Shown: one piece after another, positions 36,435 through 46,284 of the stretch
Layout: each line of letters begins with the position of its first letter
How positions within the stretch are numbered: position 1 is the first letter of the stretch
NCBI GenBank assembly: GCA_018268355.1
Contig: JAFDWR010000002.1
Coordinates: 248,001-312,000, forward strand
DNA: 64,000 nt
Source of the DNA: Armatimonadota bacterium
Lineage (GTDB): Bacteria > Armatimonadota > Fimbriimonadia > Fimbriimonadales > Fimbriimonadaceae
Reading direction: 5' to 3'
Notes under the pieces: generated by a model
What the model saw: only the letters and a program-made list of their open reading frames with translations
Told to the model about the DNA's origin: nothing
The model's database searches: none
Position numbers and translations under genes: made by a program

Positions 36435-38294
36435 TCACTGGATGGACTTGAAATACTCCCGCACGCGGTCTTGGTACCGCTTCGGAATCTGTTGTCGTTC
36501 AATCGCTCGGTCCGCCTTTTGGCGATACTTGGGAAGGACCTGGTTGTAGGGCACGCTCGACCTCGCGCCGAGCAGGGTCGGAGCCTTGATCTCGATGTAC
36601 TGCGAGGGTCCGCCGTCCTTGCGAGCCTTGCCCTTGATCATCGTGGTTTGGGTGCCGCCCTTGGGAGGTTCGTTCTTGCCGGAGGTGTTGTTCTTCTTGG
36701 TGTCGACGAGCATGCGGTCGTCGCCGCCAGGGCCGCTTGGTCCCCAGTTGCCCATCCCCATCGACTGCATCATGCCCATCAGGCCTGGCATGCCGGGGAG
36801 GCCGAGCAGGCCCATGCCGCCTTGGCCCATTTCGAGGTCGCCGTTCTCGAGCGCTTGGCGCAATTCCTCCAGGATCTCCTTCGCCTTCTCGTCGTCTTTC
36901 AGTGCCTCTTGGAGTTCTTTCACCTTCTCTAGCAGCCGCTCGATGTCTTCTTTCGTCATCGGCTCGGGCGGATCCCCCTCGCCGTTTTGGGCCTTCTGCT
37001 CCTTCATCGCGCGCTCGGCGAACTCCTGCATGAGCTGCTGCATCTTCTTGAAGTTCTCGTCCTTGGAGAGCTCCTCCATTGCTTTCTGGAGGTCTTGGAG
37101 AGCCTGCGCGGCATTTTTCAGCTCTTCCATTTGCTTCTTGAGTGCTTCCATCTGGGCCTTTGTCATCTCCATCTGCTTCTGGAGGTCGGCCTTCTGCTGA
37201 TCGCTCAGATTGGGGTTTTGCATCTGCTTCTGGAGCGAGTCGAGCTTTTGCTCCAGGCCCTTCATCTCCTTTTCGAGCTCTTTCGACTCGTTGCGCAGGT
37301 CGTTGAGCTGGTCGAACTTCTCCGCTTCCTTTTGGAGTGCAGCCATCTTGGATTCCAGGGCCTTGCGCTCCTCCTTGGAGAGGTTCTTGTTCTGGAGGCT
37401 GTCTTGGGTTTTCGCGATCTCGCGCTTGAGTTGGTCCATCCGGTTTTGCTCTTTGGCCTGGGTGCCGGGGTCGGGCCTGAGGGCGTCCTGCCCCGCCGGT
37501 CGCTGGTCGGCCATCTCCTGTCGTTTGGCATCGAGGAGCCGTTCACCGGCTGACTTCATCTGCTCCACGCGCTGTTCGAGCGAGTCCACGCGCGACTTTT
37601 CGAGGTCACTCAGCTGTTGCGCGAGTTGGAGGACTTTCGCCTCGGCCTCCTTGGGGTCAAGGCGCTGCTTTTCAAGCTGGCGCTGGAGCTTCTCGAGGTC
37701 TTCCGCCACACGCTTGGCCTGATCGACCGACTCGGGAGAGCTGAACTTGCGCGCCAGGGTTTCCTTCTTGATCTCCTCGATTTTCGCTGCCCCGGGCGCC
37801 ATTTGGGCGCGCGCGGTTCGATCCTTGTTCGAGAGCCACGGCTGGTAGGTGACGACGAGGGTGGTGAGCACAAACACCGCGCCTGCGACGACGGCATGCG
37901 TCTTGGTCGAGGTCCAGCGCAGGGGGAATGCCATCTTGGGGGTCTGGCCCGCAAGCGCGGAGGCGGCGGATTGCTCGATCAGGGGTCCAAACTCAGTTTC
38001 ATCGAGGGGCAAGGTGCGGGCGGTCGTGATCCGGTCTTGGAGTCCCATCCGGCGGTCCATGCTGAGCGCGACATCGGCCTCGCTCGCCCGCCGCAAGAAG
38101 CCCACCACAAGACCGGCGATGAGGCCGACGCCAATCGCGGCATAGCCCCACGCGGCGGAGAATCCGGGGGCGAAGAACCACTCGTAGAGCACCAGACCAC
38201 ACGCGACCCAGAGGCCAATCGCAAGGCCGATCAGCGTGAAGCGGAGCAGGACGAGCGCGTTGACGCGCGACTGATAGCGTCGAATCTCAACCAC
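36435..38294 (-). CDS. long coiled-coil membrane protein of the MoxR operon
   Basis: About 619 residues. Three membrane helices lie in the first 170 residues (LIGLAIGLWVACGLVLYEW; YAAIGVGLIAGLVVGFL; AVVAGAVFVLTTLVVTY). A coiled coil of nearly 300 residues, rich in K, E, Q, L and M, follows. A Gly/Met-rich linker (MGQGGMGLLGLPGMPGLMGM) precedes the C-terminal motif YRQKADRAIERQQIP with RVREYF, which is shared with DUF4175-like proteins of such operons. I prefer the GTG at 38294, preceded by AGAGG, over the ATG at 38318, which has no ribosome site. It is perhaps a periplasmic or cytoplasmic scaffold for the vWA proteins (inference). Confidence 0.8.
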   Translation of the reverse strand: MVEIRRYQSRVNALVLLRFTLIGLAIGLWVACGLVLYEWFFAPGFSAAWGYAAIGVGLIAGLVVGFLRRASEADVALSMDRRMGLQDRITTARTLPLDETEFGPLIEQSAASALAGQTPKMAFPLRWTSTKTHAVVAGAVFVLTTLVVTYQPWLSNKDRTARAQMAPGAAKIEEIKKETLARKFSSPESVDQAKRVAEDLEKLQRQLEKQRLDPKEAEAKVLQLAQQLSDLEKSRVDSLEQRVEQMKSAGERLLDAKRQEMADQRPAGQDALRPDPGTQAKEQNRMDQLKREIAKTQDSLQNKNLSKEERKALESKMAALQKEAEKFDQLNDLRNESKELEKEMKGLEQKLDSLQKQMQNPNLSDQQKADLQKQMEMTKAQMEALKKQMEELKNAAQALQDLQKAMEELSKDENFKKMQQLMQEFAERAMKEQKAQNGEGDPPEPMTKEDIERLLEKVKELQEALKDDEKAKEILEELRQALENGDLEMGQGGMGLLGLPGMPGLMGMMQSMGMGNWGPSGPGGDDRMLVDTKKNNTSGKNEPPKGGTQTTMIKGKARKDGGPSQYIEIKAPTLLGARSSVPYNQVLPKYRQKADRAIERQQIPKRYQDRVREYFKSIQ

Positions 38295-39804
38295 GGCGCG
38301 ACCTCTTCTCTGCAGCATAGAACAGCGTGGCAGTCGCCACCGAAAGCAGGATCAAATGAACCGGCAAGAAGTTGAACGAATCCTGGGTGTAGCCCAACCA
38401 GGGCCGAATCAGGGCAAGGTCGTAGACCGAGAACGAACCCTCTTGGACGAGTCGGAGCGCGGTGCCGTCACCTGCGAAACCGACCGATAGGGCAACCATG
38501 AACAAGAGGGTGAGGACGAGGAAGCCCTTTGCCTTCTCGGTGGTCTTTGTGAGGTGCGAATAGCACCGCAGCAAGGCGACAAAAAAGCCCGTGATCAGGC
38601 AGCTGTGAAAGATGAACGTTAGGCCGATCCCATTCCGTGCATGGCTCGCCAGAGCGAGGAATGGCACCCACCATGCCGCGCAAAGCAGAAGCCCGTAGGC
38701 CAAGGCATTGGTTGAATAGGGCCAAAGGATCTTCTTGAACGTGAACGCAGTGCGGTCGGGCGGTTGATTCATCCGGTCGCTGCCGAACGGCGCGGTGTAG
38801 AGCGTGGTGATCAGCACGGGGGCGAAAATCCGCGACGCCAATTGGCTGTATTGGTACATGTCGCCAAAGCTCGATGTCGGCGGCACGATTGCAGCCGCGA
38901 TGATCAATCCGAGAACGAAGACATAGACCAATCCGTGGACGCGCAGCGTTCTTGCCGCCTTGCCAATAGGAAACTCAAGTCCCGTTGTTGCGGCGACGAT
39001 CGCGAAGCGAATCGCAAGGAGCACAACGACCAGCGCGGGGATCCAAGCCTGAGTCGTGAATCCGTACACTTGGACCGGCTGGGTTGGGCTCACGGCGCCG
39101 AGGCCCGGAGTGAGAAGCCCGAGGCACGAAACAAACGGGAACGCCGTGGGGACGACGGAAGGGGCGGAAATCGATGACACGACTCGGAGGCTCTGCGAAA
39201 GCGTGAGCAACGTGACTGACCACACGAACGCAACGACGAGGGTCATCGCGAGCGGCGCGATGAAGTTCTTGGCGTACGACGCGAAAGCCACGCCGACCGC
39301 CGTGAAGAACGTTGAACTCGCGAGGATCAGGGCGCAATGAAGCAGCACGTCCAGGGTGGTCGCGCCACCCGCCACGACCAGCGCGGCCATCGCAGGAAGC
39401 GACATCGCGATGAGGATTGCGCTATATCGAACTCCCGAAATCACCTTTCCGAGCACATAGCGACGCGCGCTAAATGGGGCACTGAAAACCAGGTCCATCG
39501 CCTTTCGTTGGCGCTCGGAGACGACGGAGAAGGCCGCGCTCATCGCAGAAACGAGGCTCACGAGACCAAAGATCAGCCCGGTCAACGAGAAATAGGCGGT
39601 GACGAGTTCGCGCTGGGCGGAGGCGATGGACCCCGGGTAACTCTGGATGTTGCCAATCGAGAGCTGCGCCATCAAGCTGACGAACAGGGCATAGAGAACC
39701 AGCAGGATGACGATCCGGCCATTGCGGAAGTGGACGCGCAGATCGCGGGTTGCGACGGGATTGTCGAAGTACCCACCCACCGATTCCTTGAGCCACGTTG
39801 CCAT
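38287..39804 (-). CDS. ABC-2 transporter permease
   Basis: 505 residues with about 12 membrane helices. The N-terminus GYFDNPVATRDLRVHFRNGR is typical of ABC-2 permeases, with the characteristic ELVTAYFSLTGLIFGLVSLV and ERQRKAMDLVFSAPFSARRY coupling segment. It starts two bases after the ATPase stop and overlaps the coiled-coil gene start by eight bases. Substrate unknown. Confidence 0.85.
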   Translation of the reverse strand: MATWLKESVGGYFDNPVATRDLRVHFRNGRIVILLVLYALFVSLMAQLSIGNIQSYPGSIASAQRELVTAYFSLTGLIFGLVSLVSAMSAAFSVVSERQRKAMDLVFSAPFSARRYVLGKVISGVRYSAILIAMSLPAMAALVVAGGATTLDVLLHCALILASSTFFTAVGVAFASYAKNFIAPLAMTLVVAFVWSVTLLTLSQSLRVVSSISAPSVVPTAFPFVSCLGLLTPGLGAVSPTQPVQVYGFTTQAWIPALVVVLLAIRFAIVAATTGLEFPIGKAARTLRVHGLVYVFVLGLIIAAAIVPPTSSFGDMYQYSQLASRIFAPVLITTLYTAPFGSDRMNQPPDRTAFTFKKILWPYSTNALAYGLLLCAAWWVPFLALASHARNGIGLTFIFHSCLITGFFVALLRCYSHLTKTTEKAKGFLVLTLLFMVALSVGFAGDGTALRLVQEGSFSVYDLALIRPWLGYTQDSFNFLPVHLILLSVATATLFYAAEKRSRRG

Positions 39805-39806
39805 CG

Positions 39807-40736
39807 CTAGTTCACTGCGCCCGTTGTCACTTGGAAGAAGACATCTTCAAGGTCTATGCGTCGGTCGGCAAACGTTCGGATTGGCAAGTTCGCCTCGACG
39901 AGGCTCTTGAGCAGCTGCGCCTGGGCCGCGTCGTCGCCTTCAAGGCTGCATTCGATGTTGCCGTCCTTGTTCAGCCGTGCTTCCGTGAGGTTTGGCTGGC
40001 TGGTCAGCCAAGCGAGGGTCCCTTCGGGCGAACCCAGCGTGGAGATGACCAGATGCTTGGTGGTGCCCGACGACCGCGTGAGGTCGGAGGTCGGTCCGAA
40101 CGAAAGAAGCTGGCCGCGCTCGACGATGCCGACCTTGTTACAGAAGCCTTCGAGCTCGGGCAGGATGTGGGAGCTGACAATGACGATCTTGCCCATACGG
40201 CCGAGCTCGAGGATCAGCTCCTTTAGCTCAGATCGGGCGCGGGGGTCGAGGCCCGAGGCGGGCTCGTCGAGAAGGAGCAGCTTCGGATCGTGGACGAGGC
40301 AGCGCGCAAGGCAGAGGCGCTGCTGCATGCCGCGAGAGAGCGATTGGACAAAGGCGTCGCGCTTTGATGAGAGGTCGGTGAGCTCAAGGACGTTGTCGAT
40401 CACCTTTCGCCGCTCGCGCGGAGGAACCTCGTAGATCGTCGCGAAGAAGTCGAGGTATTCCCACACCTTGACGTCGTCGTAGAGGCCGAAGAAGTCGGGC
40501 ATATAGCCGAGCATCCGGCGGATCGCCATGGGGTCTTTGGTGACGTCCACGCCAAAGAGGCTCGCCGTTCCGGACGAGGGCTCGAGCAGGGTGGCGATCA
40601 TGCGAATCGTGGTCGTCTTCCCTGCGCCGTTGCTTCCGATGAAGGCAAAGACGTCGCCCGGTTCGAGCTCAAACGAGATCCCTTGGACCGCTTGGAAACC
40701 GTTGTAATCTTTCTTCAGGTTGTCGACAACGAGCAT
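39807..40736 (-). CDS. ABC transporter ATP-binding protein
   Basis: 309 residues. Walker A GSNGAGKTT, signature LSRGMQQRL, Walker B LLLLDEPASGLDP, switch His in IVSSHILPELE. It belongs to the CcmA/NatA-like group that powers ABC-2 exporters. A C-terminal accessory domain of about 90 residues follows the nucleotide-binding domain. It is flanked on both sides by permeases at two-base spacing. Confidence 0.95.
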   Translation of the reverse strand: MLVVDNLKKDYNGFQAVQGISFELEPGDVFAFIGSNGAGKTTTIRMIATLLEPSSGTASLFGVDVTKDPMAIRRMLGYMPDFFGLYDDVKVWEYLDFFATIYEVPPRERRKVIDNVLELTDLSSKRDAFVQSLSRGMQQRLCLARCLVHDPKLLLLDEPASGLDPRARSELKELILELGRMGKIVIVSSHILPELEGFCNKVGIVERGQLLSFGPTSDLTRSSGTTKHLVISTLGSPEGTLAWLTSQPNLTEARLNKDGNIECSLEGDDAAQAQLLKSLVEANLPIRTFADRRIDLEDVFFQVTTGAVN

Positions 40737-40738
40737 GG

Positions 40739-41620
40739 CTATTTGGCTTCCTTCTTCGTGATGAACTTGACGTTGCGGTCGGCGAAATCGAGGGTGGTGG
40801 CCGCCCAGCCCGCAAGGAGGACGGCAGCGAGGACGGACAAAACCATGAAGAGTTCGCCGCCGATGAAGATGGGCGAGTATTCGGGGCTCCGGTAGCTTTG
40901 GAGTTCCATCAATTGCCCCACAACTCCGATTTGAATACTGAGCCGTCCCAGCCCAGGTCCGGGGCCAGCGACGATGCTGGCCATCAGCGGAACAATTACA
41001 TTGATGAGGATGAGAATGACGTAGGTCGACATCAGCGCCGAGAACGGCCGCTTCATCCGGCTGGAGAAGAAGATCGTCAGCGCGGCGACGGCCAGCGTGT
41101 TGGAAAAGAGGATGCCGAGCCCCAAGAACGGTGATGGCGATTCGTAGGGCGGTAAAGAGGAGTAGGAGTAAGAGCTGTAATACGAAACACGCTGGTTGTC
41201 TTGGCTAAGGACGCAGAGAAGAACGACAACCGCATTGATGATGATCCACGGCAGAAGGACGCGAAGGCCGATCAGCAGCTTGCCGACGAGAACCTGGTGG
41301 GTGGTCACCGGGGCAACCCGCAGCAGGTCCCAGCTTCCGCGCTCGCGTTCGCCCGCCACAGCGCTATAGAAGACCGCCGGGACGAGGAATTGCTGGACCA
41401 CGGCGGCTAGCATGAGGAGCACCACCCAGCTTTGTCGAGCCATCCCCGCCGCATTGATTAGCGGAATCGAGAGGATGATGATGGGGGCGCACGCGAGCCA
41501 GACCAAGAGCGAGCTCGACTTGGTTCCCGTCATCGACCGCTTCACCCGCGTTGAGCCGCCCGCACCCGCCGCGAGGATCGGGTTTCCGCGGAACAGCTTC
41601 GACCACTTTGAACCTACCAA
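40739..41620 (-). CDS. ABC-2 transporter permease, TTG start
   Basis: 293 residues, about six membrane helices. The frame is open to 41929, but that part is a shadow of the upstream gene. The TTG at 41620 has a strong AGGAGGT five bases upstream and overlaps the upstream TAG (TTGGTAG). The conserved coupling helix reads YSAVAGERERGSWDLLRVAP. It probably forms a heterodimer with the other permease of the operon. Confidence 0.85.
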   Translation of the reverse strand: MVGSKWSKLFRGNPILAAGAGGSTRVKRSMTGTKSSSLLVWLACAPIIILSIPLINAAGMARQSWVVLLMLAAVVQQFLVPAVFYSAVAGERERGSWDLLRVAPVTTHQVLVGKLLIGLRVLLPWIIINAVVVLLCVLSQDNQRVSYYSSYSYSSLPPYESPSPFLGLGILFSNTLAVAALTIFFSSRMKRPFSALMSTYVILILINVIVPLMASIVAGPGPGLGRLSIQIGVVGQLMELQSYRSPEYSPIFIGGELFMVLSVLAAVLLAGWAATTLDFADRNVKFITKKEAK

Positions 41621-43407
41621 AGCCGACCTCCTAGCTGAAAATGGAACCGCACGTTGGTGACCCTTTTGCCGATTTGGGGTCCAAAGTTGTAGCCATCGAG
41701 GGTGCAAAGCACGCGGGGGATGCCCGTCCCGCCGTTCATTAGTCGAATGGAAATCGACTGGCCCCTTGCGAGCTTCCCGCTCGTCTGAGCCGTGGATTCT
41801 TCCGAATCGCCGGAGACTGGGTACTCGATGGACACGGATTGGAAATCGTAGGGCGAAGTGTTTGTTATGACGTACTCCTCGGACGCGGCCCCTTTCTTCA
41901 CCTTGATCCAGGTTCCTGCGCCAGGACATTCGGCTCGGTAGCGGATGGCCCTCGTCGTGAGGTTTTGGGTTGGGACCGGGCCCAATTGGACCTTTCCGTT
42001 GTCAACGAGGCTCACTCCAGCTGCGCCACCGTAACCCATGCTATCCGGATACCCATCGAAGGAATCTTCGTAGGAACCGCCCCAAACTTGGTCGACGGGC
42101 GGCAGTCCGATGTCGTACTGACCCGCGCGGGGGAAGAACATCATCGACCGGCCGAGGAGAACACCGTCGGCAAGGCCTTCTTGGGCAAAGACATTAGCAT
42201 CGGAGATGACCTGGATCGACGTCTCTGATTTTCCGACCTGGTTGCGAAGGATGTACAGCGTGATGCCGAAGCCAATCACGGGGATGAGGACCCAGGAGAG
42301 CTGGTCGCGCTTCATCTTTCGCGGGATGATGATGGCGAGCGGCACAAGGAGGGCGGCGAAAATCCAGACCGGTATCATCGCCCGCTGGAATCCTCCGCGG
42401 GCCATGTTGAGGGTGGTCCCGAAGTAGGGACTTTGCTCTTCGTAGGGGTTTGCGTAAGAGGATGTGCCTCCGTAGCGACCTGGACTCGTCACTTGGTCGG
42501 ACTGAGCTATCTGGGTGAGGATGACCGCCTTCATCAGCGTGGCCAGCGAGATGCTTGCCCCCGAGATTCCGGGCTCGAACGGGTTCATTCGGTAGAGGAT
42601 AACCCTGCCATTGCCCACCGTGCGGTAGTCGGCATAGCCATTCAGCAGCGGGCTGATCCCTTTGGGCCGGCTGACCGAGGTGGCGGAAAAGGTGACCGGC
42701 GGCACGCTTTGGAGCAGTTTGTCCTTGACGTTCGACGTCCCGGAGACACTTCCGCCGATGAACGCCTTCCACCGCGGGTCGCGGAGCACGGCGGCCGAGC
42801 TTCCCCCGATGAAGATGAGCGTTCCGCCCTGGAGCGTGTGCGCCTGGATGGCGCGAACCTGGGCGTCGTTCAGCCGCTCGGCCCCTTGGTCCAGCACGAT
42901 GCCCGCATAGCCATCGAAAGCTTTGGTCCGATCGGGTGCGAGCTCGGGCTTGGTTCCTGCGAAGACCGAGTTGCTCTCCGTCATCGGCTTGGATGGGTTT
43001 TGGCGAATGAAGGCAAAAGCCTCGTCGGAGATGACCGCTAGCCTTCGATCCCTTTCCCGCTCATATTGGCGGCCGGTCGGTGGTTCGGTGAACACCTGAT
43101 TGCCGATCCGCACCTTGATGTCATCCCTATAGCCGTACTGGTTGGTCGGCACCACGATCGACTTGTTGGCTCCGGTCGGGAGGTCGAACGGATAGCGGGT
43201 GTAGAGGCCTTCTTCGATGTAGACCTCACCCTGCTTCCCTTCTCCGGTGTTCGTGATCGTGACCCTGACCGGCGATGCTGAATCACCCTCGAAGACGGGT
43301 GTGAAGGTCACATTGATCGGCCCGGCGAGGCAGGTTCCCGCGACGATTGTCGCGATGAGAAGTGAAATGCCGCCCCTTTTGATCGTTCTCCCCCTTTCCC
43401 CTGTCAC
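41614..43407 (-). CDS. membrane-anchored GATase-like exported protein, leads the operon
   Basis: 597 residues from a GTG. Signal region: a basic N-terminus, then GISLLIATIVAGTCLAG. A beta-sandwich N-terminal domain is followed by a GATase-1-like fold (DGYAGIVLDQGAERLNDAQV; LQGGTLIFIGGSSAAVL), one long hydrophobic segment (IPVWIFAALLVPLAIIIP; WVLIPVIGFGITLYIL) and another beta domain. The layout resembles the accessory proteins of ABC-2/gliding-type exporters, but I cannot name a family. It begins the 14-gene minus-strand run. A TATGCT hexamer nine bases upstream may be its -10. Confidence 0.7.
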   Translation of the reverse strand: MTGERGRTIKRGGISLLIATIVAGTCLAGPINVTFTPVFEGDSASPVRVTITNTGEGKQGEVYIEEGLYTRYPFDLPTGANKSIVVPTNQYGYRDDIKVRIGNQVFTEPPTGRQYERERDRRLAVISDEAFAFIRQNPSKPMTESNSVFAGTKPELAPDRTKAFDGYAGIVLDQGAERLNDAQVRAIQAHTLQGGTLIFIGGSSAAVLRDPRWKAFIGGSVSGTSNVKDKLLQSVPPVTFSATSVSRPKGISPLLNGYADYRTVGNGRVILYRMNPFEPGISGASISLATLMKAVILTQIAQSDQVTSPGRYGGTSSYANPYEEQSPYFGTTLNMARGGFQRAMIPVWIFAALLVPLAIIIPRKMKRDQLSWVLIPVIGFGITLYILRNQVGKSETSIQVISDANVFAQEGLADGVLLGRSMMFFPRAGQYDIGLPPVDQVWGGSYEDSFDGYPDSMGYGGAAGVSLVDNGKVQLGPVPTQNLTTRAIRYRAECPGAGTWIKVKKGAASEEYVITNTSPYDFQSVSIEYPVSGDSEESTAQTSGKLARGQSISIRLMNGGTGIPRVLCTLDGYNFGPQIGKRVTNVRFHFQLGGRLW

Positions 43408-43580
43408 CTTGGTAACAGCATATCAAATCCGGTTTGTTCCGCGGGGATGGATTTTGCGGTGAGGATTTTGTGGTCGGGGTCGCCTGATCCAATGCACGCC
43501 TCGTCACTTGCCGAGTTGTCGCTCGAAAGATGCAGATGACCCAAGAACCCGCCATCAAACCCGAACCATGCAAGGCACGG

Positions 43581-45032
43581 TCAACCCTTGGGCCGTAAGG
43601 GCGGCGTGTCCACTCCGGGAAGGGGGAACTTTGCATTTGGAACATGCATCTTTTTGAACAGCTTCAAGCCCTGGGCAACAATCTCGGGATGGTCGGCGGC
43701 CACGTTCTTGGACTCCTGCGGATCTTGCGCAAGGTCGTAGAGTTCAACCCGGGAAGGATCCTTCGACAGGGTCGGGCGGATGACCTTCCAATGGTCCATC
43801 CGGACCGCTTGCATTCCCCCAGCTTCCGGATACTCGAAGTACAAGGTTCGCTGAGCCGAGGGTGCACCAAGCAGAGCATTCTTAAAGCTGATGCCTTCAG
43901 TTCTTGGTGCTTTGACACTCAGAATGTCGGCCACCGTCGCAAAGACGTCCCAACAGATCGCGGTCTGGCTCGAGGCGGTCCCGGGAGCAATCACACCGGG
44001 CCACCAGGCCACGGCGGGCACTCGAACTCCCCCTTCGTACAGGCTCATCTTCCCGGCCCGAAGCTCGCCGTTCGACTTAAAGAACTTTCGATCAGTTCCT
44101 CCGACGGCGTCCACCGCGCCGTTGTCGCTGGTTACAAAGATGATGCTCGAGGAGCGCCCAGAATCGGCGAGGGCTTTTCTGATCTCTCCAACGGAGTAGT
44201 CGAAGTAGGCAACCATGGCCGCATAGGTCGCCCTTGGACGAGGATTCGGAAGGTATCCGCTCCCTCCGAGATAGGGGGCCGTATCCCACTCCCGGGGAAA
44301 CTTATTGATCCAATCAAGCGGGGCCTGCAAAGCGACATGGGGCAAGGGCGAGGCGAAGTAGAGAAAGAGCGGCTTGTTTGCCGGCTGGGACCGAATCCAC
44401 TTCGTCGCCTCGTTCAACATCTTCTCCGGCGCATAGTCCGCCCCTTGGTATCGGCGCCAATAGTCTGCCTCGCTGGCAAGCGGCGCATCGATCTTCTGAT
44501 GGGCTGAGAAGACGGGATTTGAAAGGAGGTCGGGCTGGCGTCCCCGCCATAGGTAGGCGGGATAGAGGTTGTGGGCCCTGCGCTGACAAAGGTAGCCGTA
44601 GAAGAAGTCGAATCCGTGGTCCTCGGGATGCTCATCCTTGCGGGGGCTGCCAATTCCCCACTTGCCAACCAAAGCGGTGGAATAGCCCTGTGACCTCAAG
44701 AATTCGGGAAGGGTCCTCTCCGTGATGGGGAAGGCCGCTTGGCCCTCGGGGTCGTTGGGGCCAAATCCGCCGTTTTCCTTATTGCCGCGAATCGTCGCGA
44801 CGCCCTGGTGCCGGCCCGTCATCAGGCTATAGCGCGTTGGCGCACAAACTGGACTCGCACTGTAGTACTGGGTGAGCCTCATCCCCTCGCTGGCGAGGCG
44901 ATCAATGTTCGGCGTTGGAATCTTCGTCTGACCAAAACACCCGATGTCGCCATAGCCAAGATCGTCGGCCATGATGTAGACGATGTTCGGTTTGCTCGGT
45001 GCGAGCAGCAAGGTGAGAGCGCAGGCCAGCAT
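43581..45032 (-). CDS. arylsulfatase-family sulfatase
   Basis: 483 residues with a short N-terminal hydrophobic leader. The metal-binding DD motif is in NIVYIMADDLGYGDIGCFG. The formylglycine site is C63-A-P-T-R67, which needs a maturase or FGE. Further motifs: GKWGIG, HVALQAP and TSDNGAV. It is closest in style to GalNAc-6-sulfate/choline sulfatases of the type I family, probably exported and acting on sulfated polysaccharides. It is divergent from the peptidase gene. Confidence 0.92.
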   Translation of the reverse strand: MLACALTLLLAPSKPNIVYIMADDLGYGDIGCFGQTKIPTPNIDRLASEGMRLTQYYSASPVCAPTRYSLMTGRHQGVATIRGNKENGGFGPNDPEGQAAFPITERTLPEFLRSQGYSTALVGKWGIGSPRKDEHPEDHGFDFFYGYLCQRRAHNLYPAYLWRGRQPDLLSNPVFSAHQKIDAPLASEADYWRRYQGADYAPEKMLNEATKWIRSQPANKPLFLYFASPLPHVALQAPLDWINKFPREWDTAPYLGGSGYLPNPRPRATYAAMVAYFDYSVGEIRKALADSGRSSSIIFVTSDNGAVDAVGGTDRKFFKSNGELRAGKMSLYEGGVRVPAVAWWPGVIAPGTASSQTAICWDVFATVADILSVKAPRTEGISFKNALLGAPSAQRTLYFEYPEAGGMQAVRMDHWKVIRPTLSKDPSRVELYDLAQDPQESKNVAADHPEIVAQGLKLFKKMHVPNAKFPLPGVDTPPLRPKG

Positions 45033-45038
45033 CGCCGG

Positions 45039-45079
45039 AGGCTACCCGAGGGCCGGAAGCTAACCCGGAAAGGTAGCCT
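45039..45079. promoter_or_regulatory. inverted repeat between divergent genes
   Basis: AGGCTACC (45039-45046) and GGTAGCCT (45072-45079) are perfect complements 25 bases apart. Both TAGCCT hexamers point outward, six bases from the sulfatase ATG and ten from the peptidase ATG. It could be an operator or paired -10 sites. Confidence 0.45.
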
Positions 45080-45089
45080 GGCGAAACGA

Positions 45090-46208
45090 ATGGATACCCG
45101 CACCTGCCTCTTCGTCCTCGCTTGCAGCTTGACGGTCGGCGCTCAAGCCGCGGTGAAGGACAAGGTCGCCATCCTTGTTCATGAAAAGGCGTTCGAAGCC
45201 TTGCGCGGGGAGATTCGGGAGTACAAGTCTGACGTTGAAAAGCGGTTTCCCGTCAGCCTAAGCGTGGTCAAGGGCAGCTGGACAAAGCCGGATCAGGTTC
45301 GGCTGCTGATCAAGTCGCTGCACCGCAAGAGCGGCATTACCGGAGTCGTCTTGGTCGGAGCGATTCCCATGCACCGCTTCCACATGCACGACTTTGACAA
45401 CCCCAACCCGCTTTACTACGAAGACTTCGACCTCCAGTTCAGAGACCAGAACCAAGATGGGATTCCAGAATCCTACGTCGGCACACCGAAGTTGAAGGTC
45501 TGGGTCGCCAACCTCAGGGGAGTCGAAGGCGAAAGCGATGAGGGCATTCCCGTTCTCCGCAAGTTCTTCCGGAAGACCCACGCTTACTACTCTGGAAAAC
45601 AGCCGGTGGAGGATCGTGCTCTGGCGGTCACGGACTCCGATTGGCCCGAGGGCGCCAACATCTTCTCCAGGAACGTTGGACAGAAGCTGTTTGGAGAGGG
45701 CGGCGTGGATGTCCTCAATTGCAAAGGGGCGACGCCGACGACGATCTACGGTGCATTTGCTAAGCACACTTACTCAATGTTCTACGTCCAGCTGCACTCG
45801 ACCCCGACGGTGCAAGACACTTGTGAGGGCTCGTTGTTCTCCCGAGACATCGAGAAGATCAAAACTGGAGCGCTCTTTACGGTCAACCATGGCTGCTCCA
45901 ACGCGAACTGGATGAAGAACCAAAGTGCCGAGAAGGGGCGCAATACGGGGATGAGCTGGGTTTTCGGTGAGGGAGTGGGGCAAGCGCTCGTGGGAAATGT
46001 ACGGACCGGAATGGTGTACGGTCAGGACGCGCTCTATGAGCGCATCCTGGCTGGAGACTACTTGGGGAAGGCCTACTTCGCCCTCAAGTCGGCGGCCGAA
46101 GACGAGATGAATCGGGAGTACACGAAGGGCGACACCGTGGCCGGAGTCCTTTTTATTGGTAACCCGTTCTTGGTGATCAATCCAAAATTCCGTTCGCCTG
46201 GCCGCTGA
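45090..46208 (+). CDS. C25-like (clan CD) cysteine peptidase candidate
   Basis: 372 residues from the ATG at 45090; the in-frame open sequence before it is antisense to the sulfatase. The signal peptide is MDTRTCLFVLACSLTVGAQA. The arrangement of H236 (YVQLHSTP), a stretch FSRDIEKIKTGALF, and C269 (NHGCSNANW) resembles the gingipain-type C25 catalytic pair. The His-Cys spacing of 33 equals that of RgpB as I recall it. A PESYVGTP segment (DQNQDGIPESYVGTPKLKV) is typical of C25 N-terminal parts. No C-terminal anchor. Secreted protease inferred. Confidence 0.7.
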   Translation: MDTRTCLFVLACSLTVGAQAAVKDKVAILVHEKAFEALRGEIREYKSDVEKRFPVSLSVVKGSWTKPDQVRLLIKSLHRKSGITGVVLVGAIPMHRFHMHDFDNPNPLYYEDFDLQFRDQNQDGIPESYVGTPKLKVWVANLRGVEGESDEGIPVLRKFFRKTHAYYSGKQPVEDRALAVTDSDWPEGANIFSRNVGQKLFGEGGVDVLNCKGATPTTIYGAFAKHTYSMFYVQLHSTPTVQDTCEGSLFSRDIEKIKTGALFTVNHGCSNANWMKNQSAEKGRNTGMSWVFGEGVGQALVGNVRTGMVYGQDALYERILAGDYLGKAYFALKSAAEDEMNREYTKGDTVAGVLFIGNPFLVINPKFRSPGR

Positions 46209-46284
46209 GCGGTCACGGGGCGACTGCGATGAAGCACGTTTTGAACTTCACGCGACCACGGGTAGCGACGGGGTACTTGGGCAT

